64,000 bases of DNA from Streptomonospora litoralis (GCF_004323735.1 NZ_CP036455.1:3529101-3593100), one strand, 5' to 3'. Positions 1 through 9,900 are shown, counted from the first letter of the stretch. The notes: generated by a model from the letters alone, not told the origin. Translations and numbers: made by a program.

Positions 1-501
1 GAGACCACCGAGGCCGACTGGGACCTCCAGCACCGGGTGATGGCGCGCGGATCGTTCCTCGTGGCGCGCGAGGCGGCGCGGGTGCTCACCCGCCAGGGCA
101 TGGGCGGCGACATCGTCTACATCTGCAGCAAGAACGGGGTCTTCGCCGGTCCCAACAACATCGCCTACGGGGCGGCCAAGGCCGACCAGGCCCACCAGGT
201 GCGGCTGTTGGCGGCCGAGCTGGGCGGCGACGGCATCCGCGTCAACGGTGTCAACCCCGACGGCGTGGTGCGCGGCTCGGGCATCTTCGCGGGTGGCTGG
301 GGCGCCCAGCGGGCGGCGGTCTACGGCGTGCCGGAGGAGGAACTGGGCGCGTTCTACGCCCAGCGGACCCTGCTCAAGCGCGAGGTGCTGCCGGAGCACG
401 TCGCCAACGCGGTCTACGCACTGACCTGCGGGGAGCTCAGCCATACGACCGGCCTGCACATCCCGGTCGACGCCGGCGTGGCGGCGGCGTTCCTGCGCTG
501 A
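1..501 (+). CDS. rhaD: Bifunctional rhamnulose-1-phosphate aldolase/short-chain dehydrogenase, C-terminal part (cut by window edge)
   Basis: The open frame runs in from base 1 and ends at TGA 499-501. The visible part is the C-terminal half of a short-chain dehydrogenase: a catalytic-type S-K-N and then Y-G-A-A-K (YxxxK) motif near bases 148-180, followed by the N-G-V-N-P segment and a typical SDR end (TGLHIPVDAG). In actinobacteria this sequence type is the dehydrogenase half of the aldolase-dehydrogenase fusion that cleaves L-rhamnulose-1-phosphate and oxidises the resulting lactaldehyde. The following gene is a rhamnulokinase, which supports the assignment. The aldolase half lies outside the window, so the fusion itself is inferred. 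Confidence 0.8.
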   Translation, partial: ETTEADWDLQHRVMARGSFLVAREAARVLTRQGMGGDIVYICSKNGVFAGPNNIAYGAAKADQAHQVRLLAAELGGDGIRVNGVNPDGVVRGSGIFAGGWGAQRAAVYGVPEEELGAFYAQRTLLKREVLPEHVANAVYALTCGELSHTTGLHIPVDAGVAAAFLR

Positions 502-658
502 GGCGCCCTGTGTCGGCGGGCGGCAGTGCTCGGGGCGCCGGTTCAGGCGGCGTTCCGAGCCGCTGTCCGCCCGCGACCGCAGAAGCGCTCCGCGGGTTCC
601 TCGACCACGCCGACTCCTCGCTACTTCGCTCCACCCGCCTACACGGAAAGGCAACGCC

Positions 659-2146
659 GTGTCCCCCTCAGACCGCTCCGGCCCCTCTGACGCCCGCGAC
701 GTCTTCGCCGCCGTCGACCTCGGTGCCTCCAGCGGCCGCGTCGTCGTCGGCCGCGCCGGCCTCGACGAGCTCGCGCTCACCGAGGTGCACCGCTTCGCCA
801 ACCGCCCGCTGCGCCTGCCCGACGGACTGCACTGGGACATCGGCGGGCTCTACCAGGGCGTGCTGGAGGGGCTGCGGGCCGCGTCGGAGTACGCGCCGCG
901 CTCGGTCGGCATCGACTCCTGGGCGGTCGACTACGGCCTGCTGGACGCCTCGGGCGCGCTGCTGGGGCTGCCGCACCACTACCGCGACTCCCGCACCGAC
1001 GCCGTCGCGCCCGCGGTGGTCGAGCGCGTCGGCGCGGCCGAACTGTACGCCCGCAACGGGTTGCAGTACCTCTCCTTCAACACGATCTTCCAGCTCGCGG
1101 CCGCCGCGGGGTCCGCGCAACTGCGCGGCGCCGACACGCTGCTGCTGCTCCCCGACCTGCTGGCCTTCTGGCTGACGGGGGTGCCCGGCGCCGAGGTCAC
1201 CAACGCCTCCACCACGGGCCTGCTCGACGTCGCCACCCGCCGGTGGTCGCCCGAGCTGCTGGAGGCGGCCGGTGTGCCCGCGTCGCTGATGGGCGACCTG
1301 TGCGCGCCGGGCGACGTGATCGGGACGCTGCTGCCCGCACCAGCCGAGCACAGCGGGCTGGACGCCGCAACCGCGGTCGCGGCGGTCGCCTCGCACGACA
1401 CCGCCTCGGCCGTGGCCGCCGTTCCCGCGCGCACCGAACGGTTCGGCTACGTCTCCTGCGGCACCTGGTCGCTGGCCGGCCTGGAGCTGGACGCGCCGGT
1501 GACGAGCGAGGCGGCGCGCGCCGCCAACTTCACCAACGAACTGGGAGTCGAGGGCACCACCCGGTTCCTGCGCAACATCATGGGCCTGTGGCTGGTCCAG
1601 GAGTGCCTGCGCGACTGGGGCCTGGACGACTCCGCGCTGCCGGGCCTGCTCGCCGAGGCCGCCGCTGCGCCGCCGTTCGCCGCGCTGATCGACGCCGGCG
1701 ATCCGCGCTACCTGCCGCCGGGCGGTATGCCCGCGCGCATCGGCGCCCATCTGCGGGAGACCGGCCAGCCCGAGCCCGCGGACCGCGGCGCGCTGCTCCG
1801 CTGCGTGCTGGAGAGCCTGGCGCTGGCCCACCGCGACACGCTGCGCCGCGCCTGCAAGCTGTCGGGCCGCGACATCGAGGTGGTGCACCTGGTCGGCGGC
1901 GGCGCCCGCAACGAACTGCTGTGCCAGTGGAGTGCCGACGCTCTGGGCCTGCCGGTGGAGGCCGGCCCGGTGGAGGCGACCGCGGTCGGCAACATCATCG
2001 TCCAGGCGCGGGCCGCCCACCCCGGCGTCTCGCACGCCGAGCTGCGGCGGCTGATCCACACCACCCAGCGCCCGCGCCGCTACGAACCGGCCGCCGGGAC
2101 CGCGTCCGCATGGGACGCCGCGGCCGCCCGCCTCGGGCTGGAGTGA
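659..2146 (+). CDS. rhaB: Rhamnulokinase
   Basis: A 495-residue FGGY-family sugar kinase that phosphorylates L-rhamnulose. The N-terminal phosphate loop reads DLGASSGRVVVG (residues about 20-31). The second domain carries SCGTWSLAGLE and, near residue 415, the GGGARN adenosine-binding motif followed by VEATAVGN. The length is normal for RhaB. The start is GTG 659, chosen because GGAAAGG at 645-651 lies at good distance. A gap of 157 bases separates it from the aldolase/dehydrogenase gene upstream, so the two probably form one rhamnose-catabolic operon whose earlier genes are off the left edge. Confidence 0.92.
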   Translation: MSPSDRSGPSDARDVFAAVDLGASSGRVVVGRAGLDELALTEVHRFANRPLRLPDGLHWDIGGLYQGVLEGLRAASEYAPRSVGIDSWAVDYGLLDASGALLGLPHHYRDSRTDAVAPAVVERVGAAELYARNGLQYLSFNTIFQLAAAAGSAQLRGADTLLLLPDLLAFWLTGVPGAEVTNASTTGLLDVATRRWSPELLEAAGVPASLMGDLCAPGDVIGTLLPAPAEHSGLDAATAVAAVASHDTASAVAAVPARTERFGYVSCGTWSLAGLELDAPVTSEAARAANFTNELGVEGTTRFLRNIMGLWLVQECLRDWGLDDSALPGLLAEAAAAPPFAALIDAGDPRYLPPGGMPARIGAHLRETGQPEPADRGALLRCVLESLALAHRDTLRRACKLSGRDIEVVHLVGGGARNELLCQWSADALGLPVEAGPVEATAVGNIIVQARAAHPGVSHAELRRLIHTTQRPRRYEPAAGTASAWDAAAARLGLE

Positions 2147-2192
2147 GGGCGCGGCTCGCGACTCGGCTCGTGACCCGACCGCCTCAGCTGCC

Positions 2193-2858
2193 TCAAGGGC
2201 CCTCGCCGCCCGGCCGAGCGGCGGTGGGCGCGCGCTTGAGGTCCGCGAACGTCTGGCCGAGGCCGTCCAGGAACGCCGACAGCGCCAGTTCGAAGCTGTC
2301 GTCGTCGATCTCGGCGGCGTGCTCGGAGAGCCGGTGGGCCTGGGAGAGGTTCGGGTAGCGGTCGCGGTAGACCTGCACGTCGGCGTCGAAGCCGCGGGAG
2401 AAGGAGTTGATCGCCGCGCCGACGACGAGGTACTTGGTGGAGGCGCCGATCATGGTGGCGTGGCGGGCGGGCCAGCCGGCCGCGACCAGTCCGCCGTGGA
2501 TGGCGTCGGCGCGGCGCAGCGCCGCTTCGCGGCGGCCGGGTCCGGCGGCGATGACCGGTACCAGGTTGGGGTGTGCGGCCAGCGCGGCGCGGTAGGAGCG
2601 GGCCCATACCGTCAGCCCGTGCCGCCAGTCGCCGGAGTCGAAGCCCGAGACGTCCACTTCGGCCATGATCTCGTTGGCGATGTCGGCGAGCAGGTCCTCC
2701 TTGGTGCGGTAGTGGCTGTAGAGCGACGCCGCCTGCACGTCCAACTCCTGGGCCAGCCTGCGCATCGACAGGTTCTCCAGACCGTCGCGGTCGATGAGCG
2801 CGAGCGCGGCCGTGCGGATGCCGCTCACGCTCAGCATCGGCGTCCTGGGGCGGGGCAC
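2193..2858 (-). CDS. TetR-family transcriptional regulator
   Basis: A 221-residue regulator. The N-terminal helix-turn-helix lies at about residues 12-55 (LENLSMRRLAQELDV...ASLYSHYRTKEDLL) and the rest is a TetR C-terminal ligand/dimer domain. A longer frame is open upstream, but GTG 2858 is preceded by GGGAGGA on the coding strand, which makes it the best start. The gene is divergent from the acyl-CoA dehydrogenase at 3080. The 221-base gap holds inverted repeats, so it probably controls that gene and possibly itself. The ligand is unknown; an acyl-CoA or fatty acid is a reasonable guess from the neighbour. Confidence 0.85.
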   Translation of the reverse strand: MPRPRTPMLSVSGIRTAALALIDRDGLENLSMRRLAQELDVQAASLYSHYRTKEDLLADIANEIMAEVDVSGFDSGDWRHGLTVWARSYRAALAAHPNLVPVIAAGPGRREAALRRADAIHGGLVAAGWPARHATMIGASTKYLVVGAAINSFSRGFDADVQVYRDRYPNLSQAHRLSEHAAEIDDDSFELALSAFLDGLGQTFADLKRAPTAARPGGEGP

Positions 2859-3027
2859 GCTGTCCTCCCATCGTCGGCCGGCGCCGCGCGGCCCGGCGCC
2901 GCGGCTGCCTGGTGCGATCCTGCCATGCCGGGGCGGATCGCGCAGGCGCGAGCCCGCCGCGGCCGGCACCGGGGACGCGGGCGCCGGGGAGGAGGGCGAC
3001 GCTTCGGTTGCGCATGACCGGCGGAGC

Positions 3028-3057
3028 ACCTACGCTCAAAACCGAACGGTGTTAGGT
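3028..3057. promoter_or_regulatory. Candidate TetR operator between tetR and the acyl-CoA dehydrogenase gene
   Basis: Two nested inverted repeats are visible. The outer arms are ACCTA (3028-3032) and TAGGT (3053-3057). The inner one is ACCG-AA-CGGT (3041-3050), extended on each side by matching A/T bases. The site ends 22 bases before the acyl-CoA dehydrogenase start and lies in the divergent gap, as expected for a TetR operator. Binding is inferred. Confidence 0.5.
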
Positions 3058-3079
3058 AACGCAGGGAGAGGCCGGACGC

Positions 3080-4255
3080 ATGGTCGACTTCGGACTGAGC
3101 GAGGAGCAGCGGGAGATCCGGGCGTGGGTGCGCACCTTCGTCGAGCGCGAGATCATGCCGCTGGAGAACGAGGTACTGCGCCGCGAGCGGGAGGGCGCCG
3201 AGCCGGGGCTGAACGCCGGCGAGGTGCGCGAACTGCGGGCGCTGGCCCGCAAGTCCGACTTCTGGGGCGTGCAGACGCCCGTCGAGTACGGCGGCATGGG
3301 TCTGGACGCCGTAACGGCCGCCATCATCGAAGCCGAGCTCGGCCGCACCTTTTTGACCTTCAAGTTCGGCGGCGAGGCCGACAACATCCTCTACCACGCC
3401 AACGAGGAGCAGAAGCAGCGCTACCTGCTGCCCACCATCGCCGGAGAACGCCGCTCCTGCTTCGCCATCACCGAGCCCGGCGCCGGCTCCGACGCCAAGG
3501 CGATCCGCGCCCGCGCCGTCAAGGACGGCTCCGAATGGGTGATCAACGGCGAGAAGACGTTCATCACCGGCGGCTGCGAGGCCGACTTCGCGCTGGTCTT
3601 CGCCGTCACCGACCCCGAGCTGGGGGCCAACGGCGGGGTGACCTGCTTCCTGGCCGACCGCGAGTCCGGCTGGACGTCCGAGCCCATCGACACCATGGGC
3701 GAGCGCCGTCCGGCCTCGCTCGTCTTCGACGACGTCCGGGTGCCCGAGGCCAATGTCCTCGGCGAGGTGGGCAAGGGCTTCGAACTCGCCATGCAGTGGA
3801 TCGGCAAGGGCCGCTACCTGCTGCCGGCCCGCGCGCTGGGCGGCTGCGAGCGGATGCTGGCCATGAGCGTCGACTACGCCAAGACCCGGCAGACCTTCGG
3901 CGCCCCCATCGCCGATCGCCAGGCCATCCAGTGGATGATCGCCGACTCCCAGACCGAGATCGAGGCGATGCGGCTGCTCGTGCTCAACGCCGCCTGGCAG
4001 GTCGATCAGGGCCGGGACTCCCGACACTCCCAGTCGATCGCCAAGCTCTACGGCGGCGTCAAGGCCAACGAGATCGCCGACCGGATGATGCAGATCCACG
4101 GCGGCATGGGCTACACCCGCGAACTGCCCATCGAGCGCTGGTACCGCGACCTGCGCCTGCTGCGCATCTTCGAGGGCACCGACGAGATCCAGCGCCGCAC
4201 CATCGCCCGCGACCTGCTCAAGGGCCACGTCAAGGTGGGCGAGACGCTGCGGTAG
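3080..4255 (+). CDS. Acyl-CoA dehydrogenase
   Basis: A 391-residue flavoprotein that introduces the alpha,beta double bond into an acyl-CoA. All parts of the family are visible: the N-terminal helical domain, the FAD/substrate-contact segment CFAITEPGAGSDAKAI (about residues 129-144), the beta domain and the C-terminal helical domain. IFEGTDEIQRR near the end supplies the likely catalytic base, Glu365. Length is normal. ATG 3080 is preceded by GGGAGAGG at good spacing. It is transcribed divergently from a TetR gene that probably represses it. The substrate chain length cannot be read from the sequence. Confidence 0.92.
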   Translation: MVDFGLSEEQREIRAWVRTFVEREIMPLENEVLRREREGAEPGLNAGEVRELRALARKSDFWGVQTPVEYGGMGLDAVTAAIIEAELGRTFLTFKFGGEADNILYHANEEQKQRYLLPTIAGERRSCFAITEPGAGSDAKAIRARAVKDGSEWVINGEKTFITGGCEADFALVFAVTDPELGANGGVTCFLADRESGWTSEPIDTMGERRPASLVFDDVRVPEANVLGEVGKGFELAMQWIGKGRYLLPARALGGCERMLAMSVDYAKTRQTFGAPIADRQAIQWMIADSQTEIEAMRLLVLNAAWQVDQGRDSRHSQSIAKLYGGVKANEIADRMMQIHGGMGYTRELPIERWYRDLRLLRIFEGTDEIQRRTIARDLLKGHVKVGETLR

Positions 4256-4357
4256 ACGACCGGAGCTGAGCGGGGGGTGCCTCGGGTCTGCCGTGCGGCC
4301 TTGGCACCGGGCGGGCGACGCGTGACCTGAAGGAAAAGCGGCACCGAGGACGACGGT

Positions 4358-4390
4358 GGGCCCGGCCCGCGGTCGTCGGGCCGGGTGCCC
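4358..4390 (+). terminator. GC-rich stem-loop downstream of acyl-CoA dehydrogenase
   Basis: GGGCCCGGCCCG (4358-4369) pairs with CGGGCCGGGTGCCC (4377-4390) with a single bulged base and a 7-base loop. It starts about 100 bases after the stop at 4255. There is no T-run, so it would be a GC-only actinobacterial-type terminator. Confidence 0.5.
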
Positions 4391-4828
4391 GCCGGTGGCG
4401 GTGGTCGGCGCGGGCCCGGGTCGGAACACAACGGCGGCGCCTGCCAGTCCCCGCGCCCGCTATGTCCGATATCCAGGAGTCGGCCGCGGCGATCGTGGCG
4501 AAAATCCCATAGAACGCCGCTGGATTTCGTCATACGGGCACGATCGTCCCGATGCCCTGCGACATAACGGGCACGCGAGCGCCTCCCGGCACCCCACCGT
4601 CCTCGCCGCCCACGTCGGTCGGGCCACCAGCGAGCACCCGACCCGACGACCGCAGGCCCGACCACCCGCCGCCCTCGGCGCGCCGCCTTTCCGTACGACC
4701 ACCCGTCATCCGGCGGACCAACAAGGCCGCACAGCAGACCCGAGCCGCCGATCCGCCGACCGCCGCCACCGGCGAGCGCCCGAACCGATGGGCACAGGCC
4801 CAAACCCCACCGTCCTCGATGCTCCTAC

Positions 4829-4856
4829 TTGTCAAGCGGCCGCTTCCCCGTACGAT
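4829..4856 (+). promoter_or_regulatory. Promoter-like -35/-10 pair with no obvious downstream gene
   Basis: TTGTCA (4829-4834) and TACGAT (4851-4856) are separated by 16 bases, close to the sigma-70 consensus. The next plus-strand gene is over 2 kb away, so it would drive a short RNA, antisense RNA to the FKBP gene, or nothing. Confidence 0.3.
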
Positions 4857-4939
4857 CGCCCATTACCTTCTAGAGCAGTTCCGCAAGGGACCCCCGGCCT
4901 TCGGCTCGGCAGGACTCGACCACCCCGTCACCCGTGACC

Positions 4940-4974
4940 CGCGGCGTGGTGTCACCGGGCCCGAAGGCGCCGCG
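4940..4974 (-). terminator. Stem-loop past the end of the FKBP gene
   Basis: CGCGGCG (4940-4946) pairs with CGCCGCG (4968-4974). A smaller GGTG-T-CACC hairpin sits in the loop (4948-4956). It lies 11 bases beyond the FKBP stop in its direction of transcription, which fits a terminator. No T-run. Confidence 0.35.
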
Positions 4975-4984
4975 GATGGGCCTC

Positions 4985-5359
4985 TCACCCCACCGCGACC
5001 AGATCCACCACGAAGACCAGGGTCTCGCCCGGCTTGATGACGCCGCCCGCGCCGCGGTCGCCGTAGGCCAGGTGCGGCGGGATGACCAGGCGGCGGCGCC
5101 CGCCCACGCGCATGCCCATCACGCCCTGCTCCCAGCCTTCGATGACCTGGCGGTCGCCCAGCACGAAGCTCAGCGGCTCCCCGCGGTTCCACGAGGCGTC
5201 GAACTCCTTGCCCGTGGAGTGGGCCACCCCCACGTAGTGCACGTCGACCGTCGAGCCGTGTACGGCCCGAGCCCCCTCGCCGATGCTCAGGTCGGCTACC
5301 GCCAAATCGGCGGGCGGCGGGCCGGGGGCGACGTCGACTTGCGGACGTTCGAGCGGCAT
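4985..5359 (-). CDS. FKBP-type peptidyl-prolyl cis-trans isomerase
   Basis: A 124-residue cytoplasmic protein with a single FKBP domain over about residues 25-122. Recognisable segments are VDVHYVG, FDASWNRGEPLSFVLG, VIEGWEQGVMGMRVGG, and the end IPPHLAYG...IKPGETLVFVVDLV. These include the conserved aromatic and Asp residues of the isomerase pocket. It catalyses proline isomerisation in protein folding. There is no signal peptide. ATG 5359 is preceded by GAGGAG. It lies 111 bases downstream of manA on the same strand and may be co-transcribed, although the two functions are unrelated. Confidence 0.9.
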   Translation of the reverse strand: MPLERPQVDVAPGPPPADLAVADLSIGEGARAVHGSTVDVHYVGVAHSTGKEFDASWNRGEPLSFVLGDRQVIEGWEQGVMGMRVGGRRRLVIPPHLAYGDRGAGGVIKPGETLVFVVDLVAVG

Positions 5360-5470
5360 AGAGCACTCCTCGGCATGATCGTGGCGAGTGTCACAGCGTA
5401 CCGGCGCCGCTGGGCCGCCGCCTTCGGGCCGCCCCGGCGCGCCCTGCCCGCCCCGCCGCGAAGGGCGCGG

Positions 5471-6649
5471 TCAGTCCCCGACCGTGGCCACGACGAGGTG
5501 CCCGTGTCCGCGCACGGACACCCGGCCGCAGCAGGCCGGCAGGAACACCGACTCCCCGCGGCTCAACACCAGCACCTCGCCCGACTCCGCGACCAGGTCG
5601 GCCGATCCCTCCAGGGCCAGCACCACCGACGGCGCCCCGCCCTCCAGCCGCGTGCCGATGGGCCCGGGTCCCGCGGTGGACAGCGCGAAGTCGGGGATGC
5701 CGGGGCGGAACTCGGCGCGCCCGGCCGTCTGCACCGGCCCGGTGAAGGGGATCGGCAGCACGGAGAAGTCCACGACCGCCAGCAGTTCGGCGCTGTCGAC
5801 GTGCTTGCCGGTGAGCCCGGCGCGCAGCACGTTGTCCGAGCTGGCCATGACCTCCACCGCCACGCCGCGCAGGTAGGCGTGCACGTTGCCCGCGGGCAGG
5901 AACAGCGCCTCGCCGGGGCGCAGGCTCACGCGGTTCAGCAGCAGGGCCGCCACAGCGCCGGGGTCGCCCGGGTAGCGCTCGGCAAGCTCCACCAGGGTGT
6001 CGTGGTGGGCGCCCGAACCCAGGCGCTTCCACTCGGCGACGAACTCGGCCACCTGCTCCGCGCGGCCGTCCTCGCCCAGGGTGAGCAGTCGCGTCAGTGC
6101 ACCGCGCAGAGCCGTATGCACGTCGGGGACGCCTAGGTCGGCCCGCAGCACCTCGGCCAGCTCGCAGGACAGCCCGTCCAGGTCGGCCCGCGCGGCGGCG
6201 GGGTCGCGGAAACCGCACAGCGCCTCGAAGGGTTCCAGCGCCAGCACCAGCTCGGGCTTGTGGAAGGGGTCGCGGTAGTTGCGGTGGGCGGCCCCGACCG
6301 GGATCCCAGCCGCCTCCTCGGCCTCGAAGCCCGCGCGGGCGCGCGCGGCGTCGGGGTGCACCTGCAGCGACAGCGGCTCCTCGGCGGCCAGCACCTTCAG
6401 CAGGAACGGCAGCCGCTCGCCGAAGCGCTCGACGGTGCGCTCACCCAGCGCCTCCTTGGGTGCGGCGGCTATGACGTCGTCGAACGAGGCAGGGCCCTCG
6501 GGGGTAACGACGGTGCTGGGAGCGCCGTAGTGCGCGCCCAGCCACAGCTCGGCCTGGGGGCGCCCGTCGGGTTCGACCCCCAGCAGCCGCGGGATGGCGG
6601 TCTTCGCCCCCCACGGGTACGGCCGTACCTGGTTGATCAGCCTGTGCAT
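5471..6649 (-). CDS. manA: Mannose-6-phosphate isomerase (type I)
   Basis: A 392-residue zinc enzyme interconverting mannose-6-phosphate and fructose-6-phosphate. Family landmarks are the N-terminal NQVRPYPWGAKTAIPRLLG, ELWLGAHYGAPS, the zinc/active-site segment PLSLQVHPDA (about residues 95-104) and HKPELVLAL. The cupin-like C-terminal part holds LPAGNVHAYL and SSDNVLRAGLTGKHVD. Length and architecture are normal. ATG 6649 is the first Met of the conserved N-terminus. It is divergent from the alpha-mannosidase gene, and the two together would take mannosides to fructose-6-phosphate. Confidence 0.93.
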   Translation of the reverse strand: MHRLINQVRPYPWGAKTAIPRLLGVEPDGRPQAELWLGAHYGAPSTVVTPEGPASFDDVIAAAPKEALGERTVERFGERLPFLLKVLAAEEPLSLQVHPDAARARAGFEAEEAAGIPVGAAHRNYRDPFHKPELVLALEPFEALCGFRDPAAARADLDGLSCELAEVLRADLGVPDVHTALRGALTRLLTLGEDGRAEQVAEFVAEWKRLGSGAHHDTLVELAERYPGDPGAVAALLLNRVSLRPGEALFLPAGNVHAYLRGVAVEVMASSDNVLRAGLTGKHVDSAELLAVVDFSVLPIPFTGPVQTAGRAEFRPGIPDFALSTAGPGPIGTRLEGGAPSVVLALEGSADLVAESGEVLVLSRGESVFLPACCGRVSVRGHGHLVVATVGD

Positions 6650-6917
6650 CCGCCCCGCTCTTCCCGTTCGCTTCGGCCGCTAGCCCCGACACCGACACTG
6701 GCACCGACACCCACACCGACACTGCCGGGGCCAGTCTGATCCACCGGGCCCCGCCGCGTCAGCCCGGCCGCCCCCACATCCGGGGGTGGTGCCGGCACCA
6801 CCCGCACCCGCGCCGCACAGGCTCCAACGTATCGAACCGCGCGCGGGAGCCCTTGACTTCCCGGGCAGGGGCGGCGAGCGTACCCGAAGGCCGCCGCCGA
6901 GCCCCCGGGAGCGCTGC
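6650..6917. promoter_or_regulatory. Divergent manA/alpha-mannosidase control region with a short tandem repeat
   Basis: This 268-base gap carries a low-complexity tract of repeated CACCGACAC-type units (about 6687-6724) next to manA. Towards the mannosidase gene there is a TTGACT hexamer (6853-6858) without a convincing -10 at the usual distance. No clear operator palindrome is seen. Confidence 0.4.
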
Positions 6918-9900
6918 ATGCACGACGAGCACGACCAGGTCGACCGGCGCCTCACCCGCGTGCTGGGGGAGCGCCTGTGGCCCGCGGTCTACTCCGCGGC
7001 GGTCCCGCTGGCCGTGGAGAGCTGGGACGCTCCCGTCGGCGGGGTGCCGGCCGCCGAAGGGGTGTCCGCGCCCTTCACCGCGGCCGCTCTCGGCCAGGCC
7101 TGGGGTCCGGCGTGGGGCACAACGTGGTTCCGCTTCACCGGGCGGGTCCCCGCCGAATGGGCGGGGCGGAGGGTGGAGGCGGTGATCGACCTCGGGTTCG
7201 ACCCCGACCGGCCGGGTTTCTGCGCCGAAGGTCTGGTGCACCGCCCCGACGGCACCCCGGTCAAGGGCCTCAACCCGCGCAACCGGTGGGTGCGGGTGGC
7301 CGCTCCGGCGCACGGCGGCGAAGAGGTCGACCTGCGGGTGGAGGCGGCGGCCAATCCGGTGATCCTGGGCCCGAACGGCTTCGCCCCGACCCCGCTGGGC
7401 GATCCCGCCACCGCCGGCGACGAGCCGCTGTACCGGCTGCGCCGCGCCGAACTGGCCGTCTTCGACCCCGAGGTGTGGGCGCTGAGCCTGGACGCCGAGC
7501 TGCTGGCCCAGCTGATGCGGGAGCTGCCCGAGGGGTCGCCGCGGCGGGCGCGGCTCCGCACCGCTCTCTCGCGCGCGCTGGACGTGCTCGACGCGACCGA
7601 CCCGGCGGCCACGGCCGCGGCCGCACGCGAGCAGCTCGCGCCCGTGCTCGCCGACCCGGCCGAAGCCAGCGCCCACCGCGTCTCGGCGGTGGGCCACGCC
7701 CATATCGACTCGGCCTGGCTGTGGCCGCTGCGCGAGACGGTGCGCAAGGTGGCGCGCACCGTCGCCAACACCACCGCGCTGATGGCCGACCACCCCGATC
7801 TGGTCTACGCGATGTCGCAGGCCCAGCAGTTCGCCTGGCTCGCCGAGAGCCACCCCGAGCTGTTCGAACGGGTGCGCGAGCACACCGCGGCGGGCCGGTT
7901 CGTGCCGGTGGGGGGCATGTGGGTGGAGGCCGACACCAACATGCCCGGCGGTGAGGCGCTGGCCCGCCAGTTCACCTACGGCAAGCGGTTCTTCCGCGAG
8001 GAGCTGGGCACCGACACCCGCGAGGTGTGGCTGCCCGACTCCTTCGGCTACTCGGCGGCGCTGCCGCAGCTGGTGCGCCTGTCGGGGTCGCGCTGGTTCC
8101 TCACCCAGAAGCTGTCGTGGAACCAGACGAACACCTTCCCCCACCACAGCTTCTGGTGGGAGGGCATCGACGGCACCCGCGTGTTCACGCACTTCCCGCC
8201 GGTCGACACCTACAACGCCGAACTGAGCGGGCATGAGCTGGCCCGCGCGGCGCGCGGCTTCCGGGAGGCCGGTGCGGCGTCGCGGTCGCTGGTGCCCTTC
8301 GGCCACGGCGACGGGGGCGGCGGACCCACGCGCGAGATGCTGGTGCGCGCGGCGCGCACAGCGGACCTGGAGGGCGCGCCGCGGGTGCGCGTGGAAAGCC
8401 CCGCGGAGTTCTTCGCCGCGGCGGAGGAGGAGTACGGCGACGCGGCACCGGTGTGGCTGGGCGAGCTGTACCTGGAGCTGCACCGCGGCACCTACACCAG
8501 CCAGGCCCGCACCAAGCAGGGCAACCGGCGCAGCGAGCACCTGCTGCGCGAGGCCGAGTTGTGGGCGGCCACGGCGGCGGTGCGCACGGCCCAGGACGGC
8601 GACGGCGCCTACCGCTACCCCTACGAGCGGCTGGAGGAGCTGTGGAAGCGGGTGCTGCTGCACCAGTTCCACGACATCCTGCCCGGGTCGTCGATCGCCT
8701 GGGTGCACCGCGAGGCCGCGGCTGCCTACGCCGATATCACCGCGGAGCTGGCCGACATCGCCGACGGGGCGCGGCGCGTGCTGGCCGCCGGCGGCGGCGC
8801 GGCCGGCGGCGGCGGCGCGACCGGCGGCGGCGCGACCGGCGGCCGGGACGCGGTCACCGAGGCGGTGACGGTGTTCAACGCCTGTCCGCATGCGCGCGGC
8901 GGGGTGGCGGCGATGGGCGGGCGGGGCCGCCCCGGCGGTGAGCACGCAGCGCACGCCACGCAAACCGGTGGCGCGTCGGCGCCCGCGACGGCTTCGGCGC
9001 GCGCGGGCGGCGGCCACCTGCTGGACAACGGGCTGCTGCAGGTGGCGGTGGACGAGCGCGGCCTGGTCGTCTCCGTCGTCGAGACGGCCACGGGCCGCGA
9101 GGCGCTGGCCCCGGATGCGTCGGCCAACCTGTTGCAGCTCCACCGCGATGTGCCCAACGCCTGGGACGCCTGGGACGTCGACTCCTTCTACCGCCGCAGC
9201 GGCGCCGACATCACCGCCGCGGAGGAGGTGCGGGTGCTCAGCGCGGGTCCCGGGCGGGCCGCGGTGGAGGTGGTCCGCTCCTTCGGCGCCTCCGCGGCGC
9301 GCCAGGTCGTGGCGCTGGAGCGCGGCGCGACGCGGGTCGACTTCACCACCGAGGTGGATTGGCACGAGCGCGAGCGCTTCCTCAAAGCCGCCTTCCCGCT
9401 GGACGTGCGCGCCGCCTCGGTGGCCGCCGAGATCCAGTTCGGGCACGTGCACCGGCCCGCGCACACCAACACCTCCTGGGACGCGGCCCGGTTCGAGTGC
9501 TGCGCGCACCGGTGGGTGCACGCCGGCGAACCGGGCTACGGCCACGCCCTGGCCACCGCCTCCACCTATGGCCACGACGTCGACCGGACGGTGCGCGGGG
9601 ACGGCGGCACCACCACCGTGCTGCGGCTGTCGCTGCTGCGGGCGCCGCGCTTCCCCGACCCCGAGGCCGACCAGGGGCGCCACGTCTTCTCCTACGCGCT
9701 CGTGCCCGGAGCAGGGATCGCCGAGGCGGTGCGCGAGGGCTACCGGGTCAACCTGCCCGAGCGCGCGGTGCCCGGCGGTGCCGACGTGGCGCCGCTGGTG
9801 GAGGTGGAGGGCGCGGGCGTGGTCGCCGAGTCGGTCAAGCTGGCCGACGACCGCTCGGGCGATGTGGTGGTGCGGCTGTACGAGGCCCACGGCGCGCGGA

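Larger units (their letters stand above)
4256..4984. other. Gene-poor interval between acyl-CoA dehydrogenase and FKBP genes
   Basis: About 730 bases without a convincing gene. The open frames here lack ribosome binding sites and any recognisable protein family. The interval holds a strong hairpin near the left gene, a promoter-like pair pointing right at 4829-4856, and a second hairpin just past the end of the FKBP gene. These are listed separately. Confidence 0.6.

Noticed and set aside
2859-3029. Longer N-terminus for the TetR regulator up to base 3029
   Set aside because: The extra 57 codons are Pro/Gly/Arg-rich, would cover the operator region, and GTG 2858 has an excellent ribosome binding site.
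4356-5037. Overlapping plus and minus frames in the gap after acyl-CoA dehydrogenase
   Set aside because: None has a ribosome binding site, domain, or a codon bias better than the competing frames.
8785-8845. Short GGC-rich repeats as a CRISPR-like array
   Set aside because: There are no spacers. The units are direct codon repeats inside an open reading frame.
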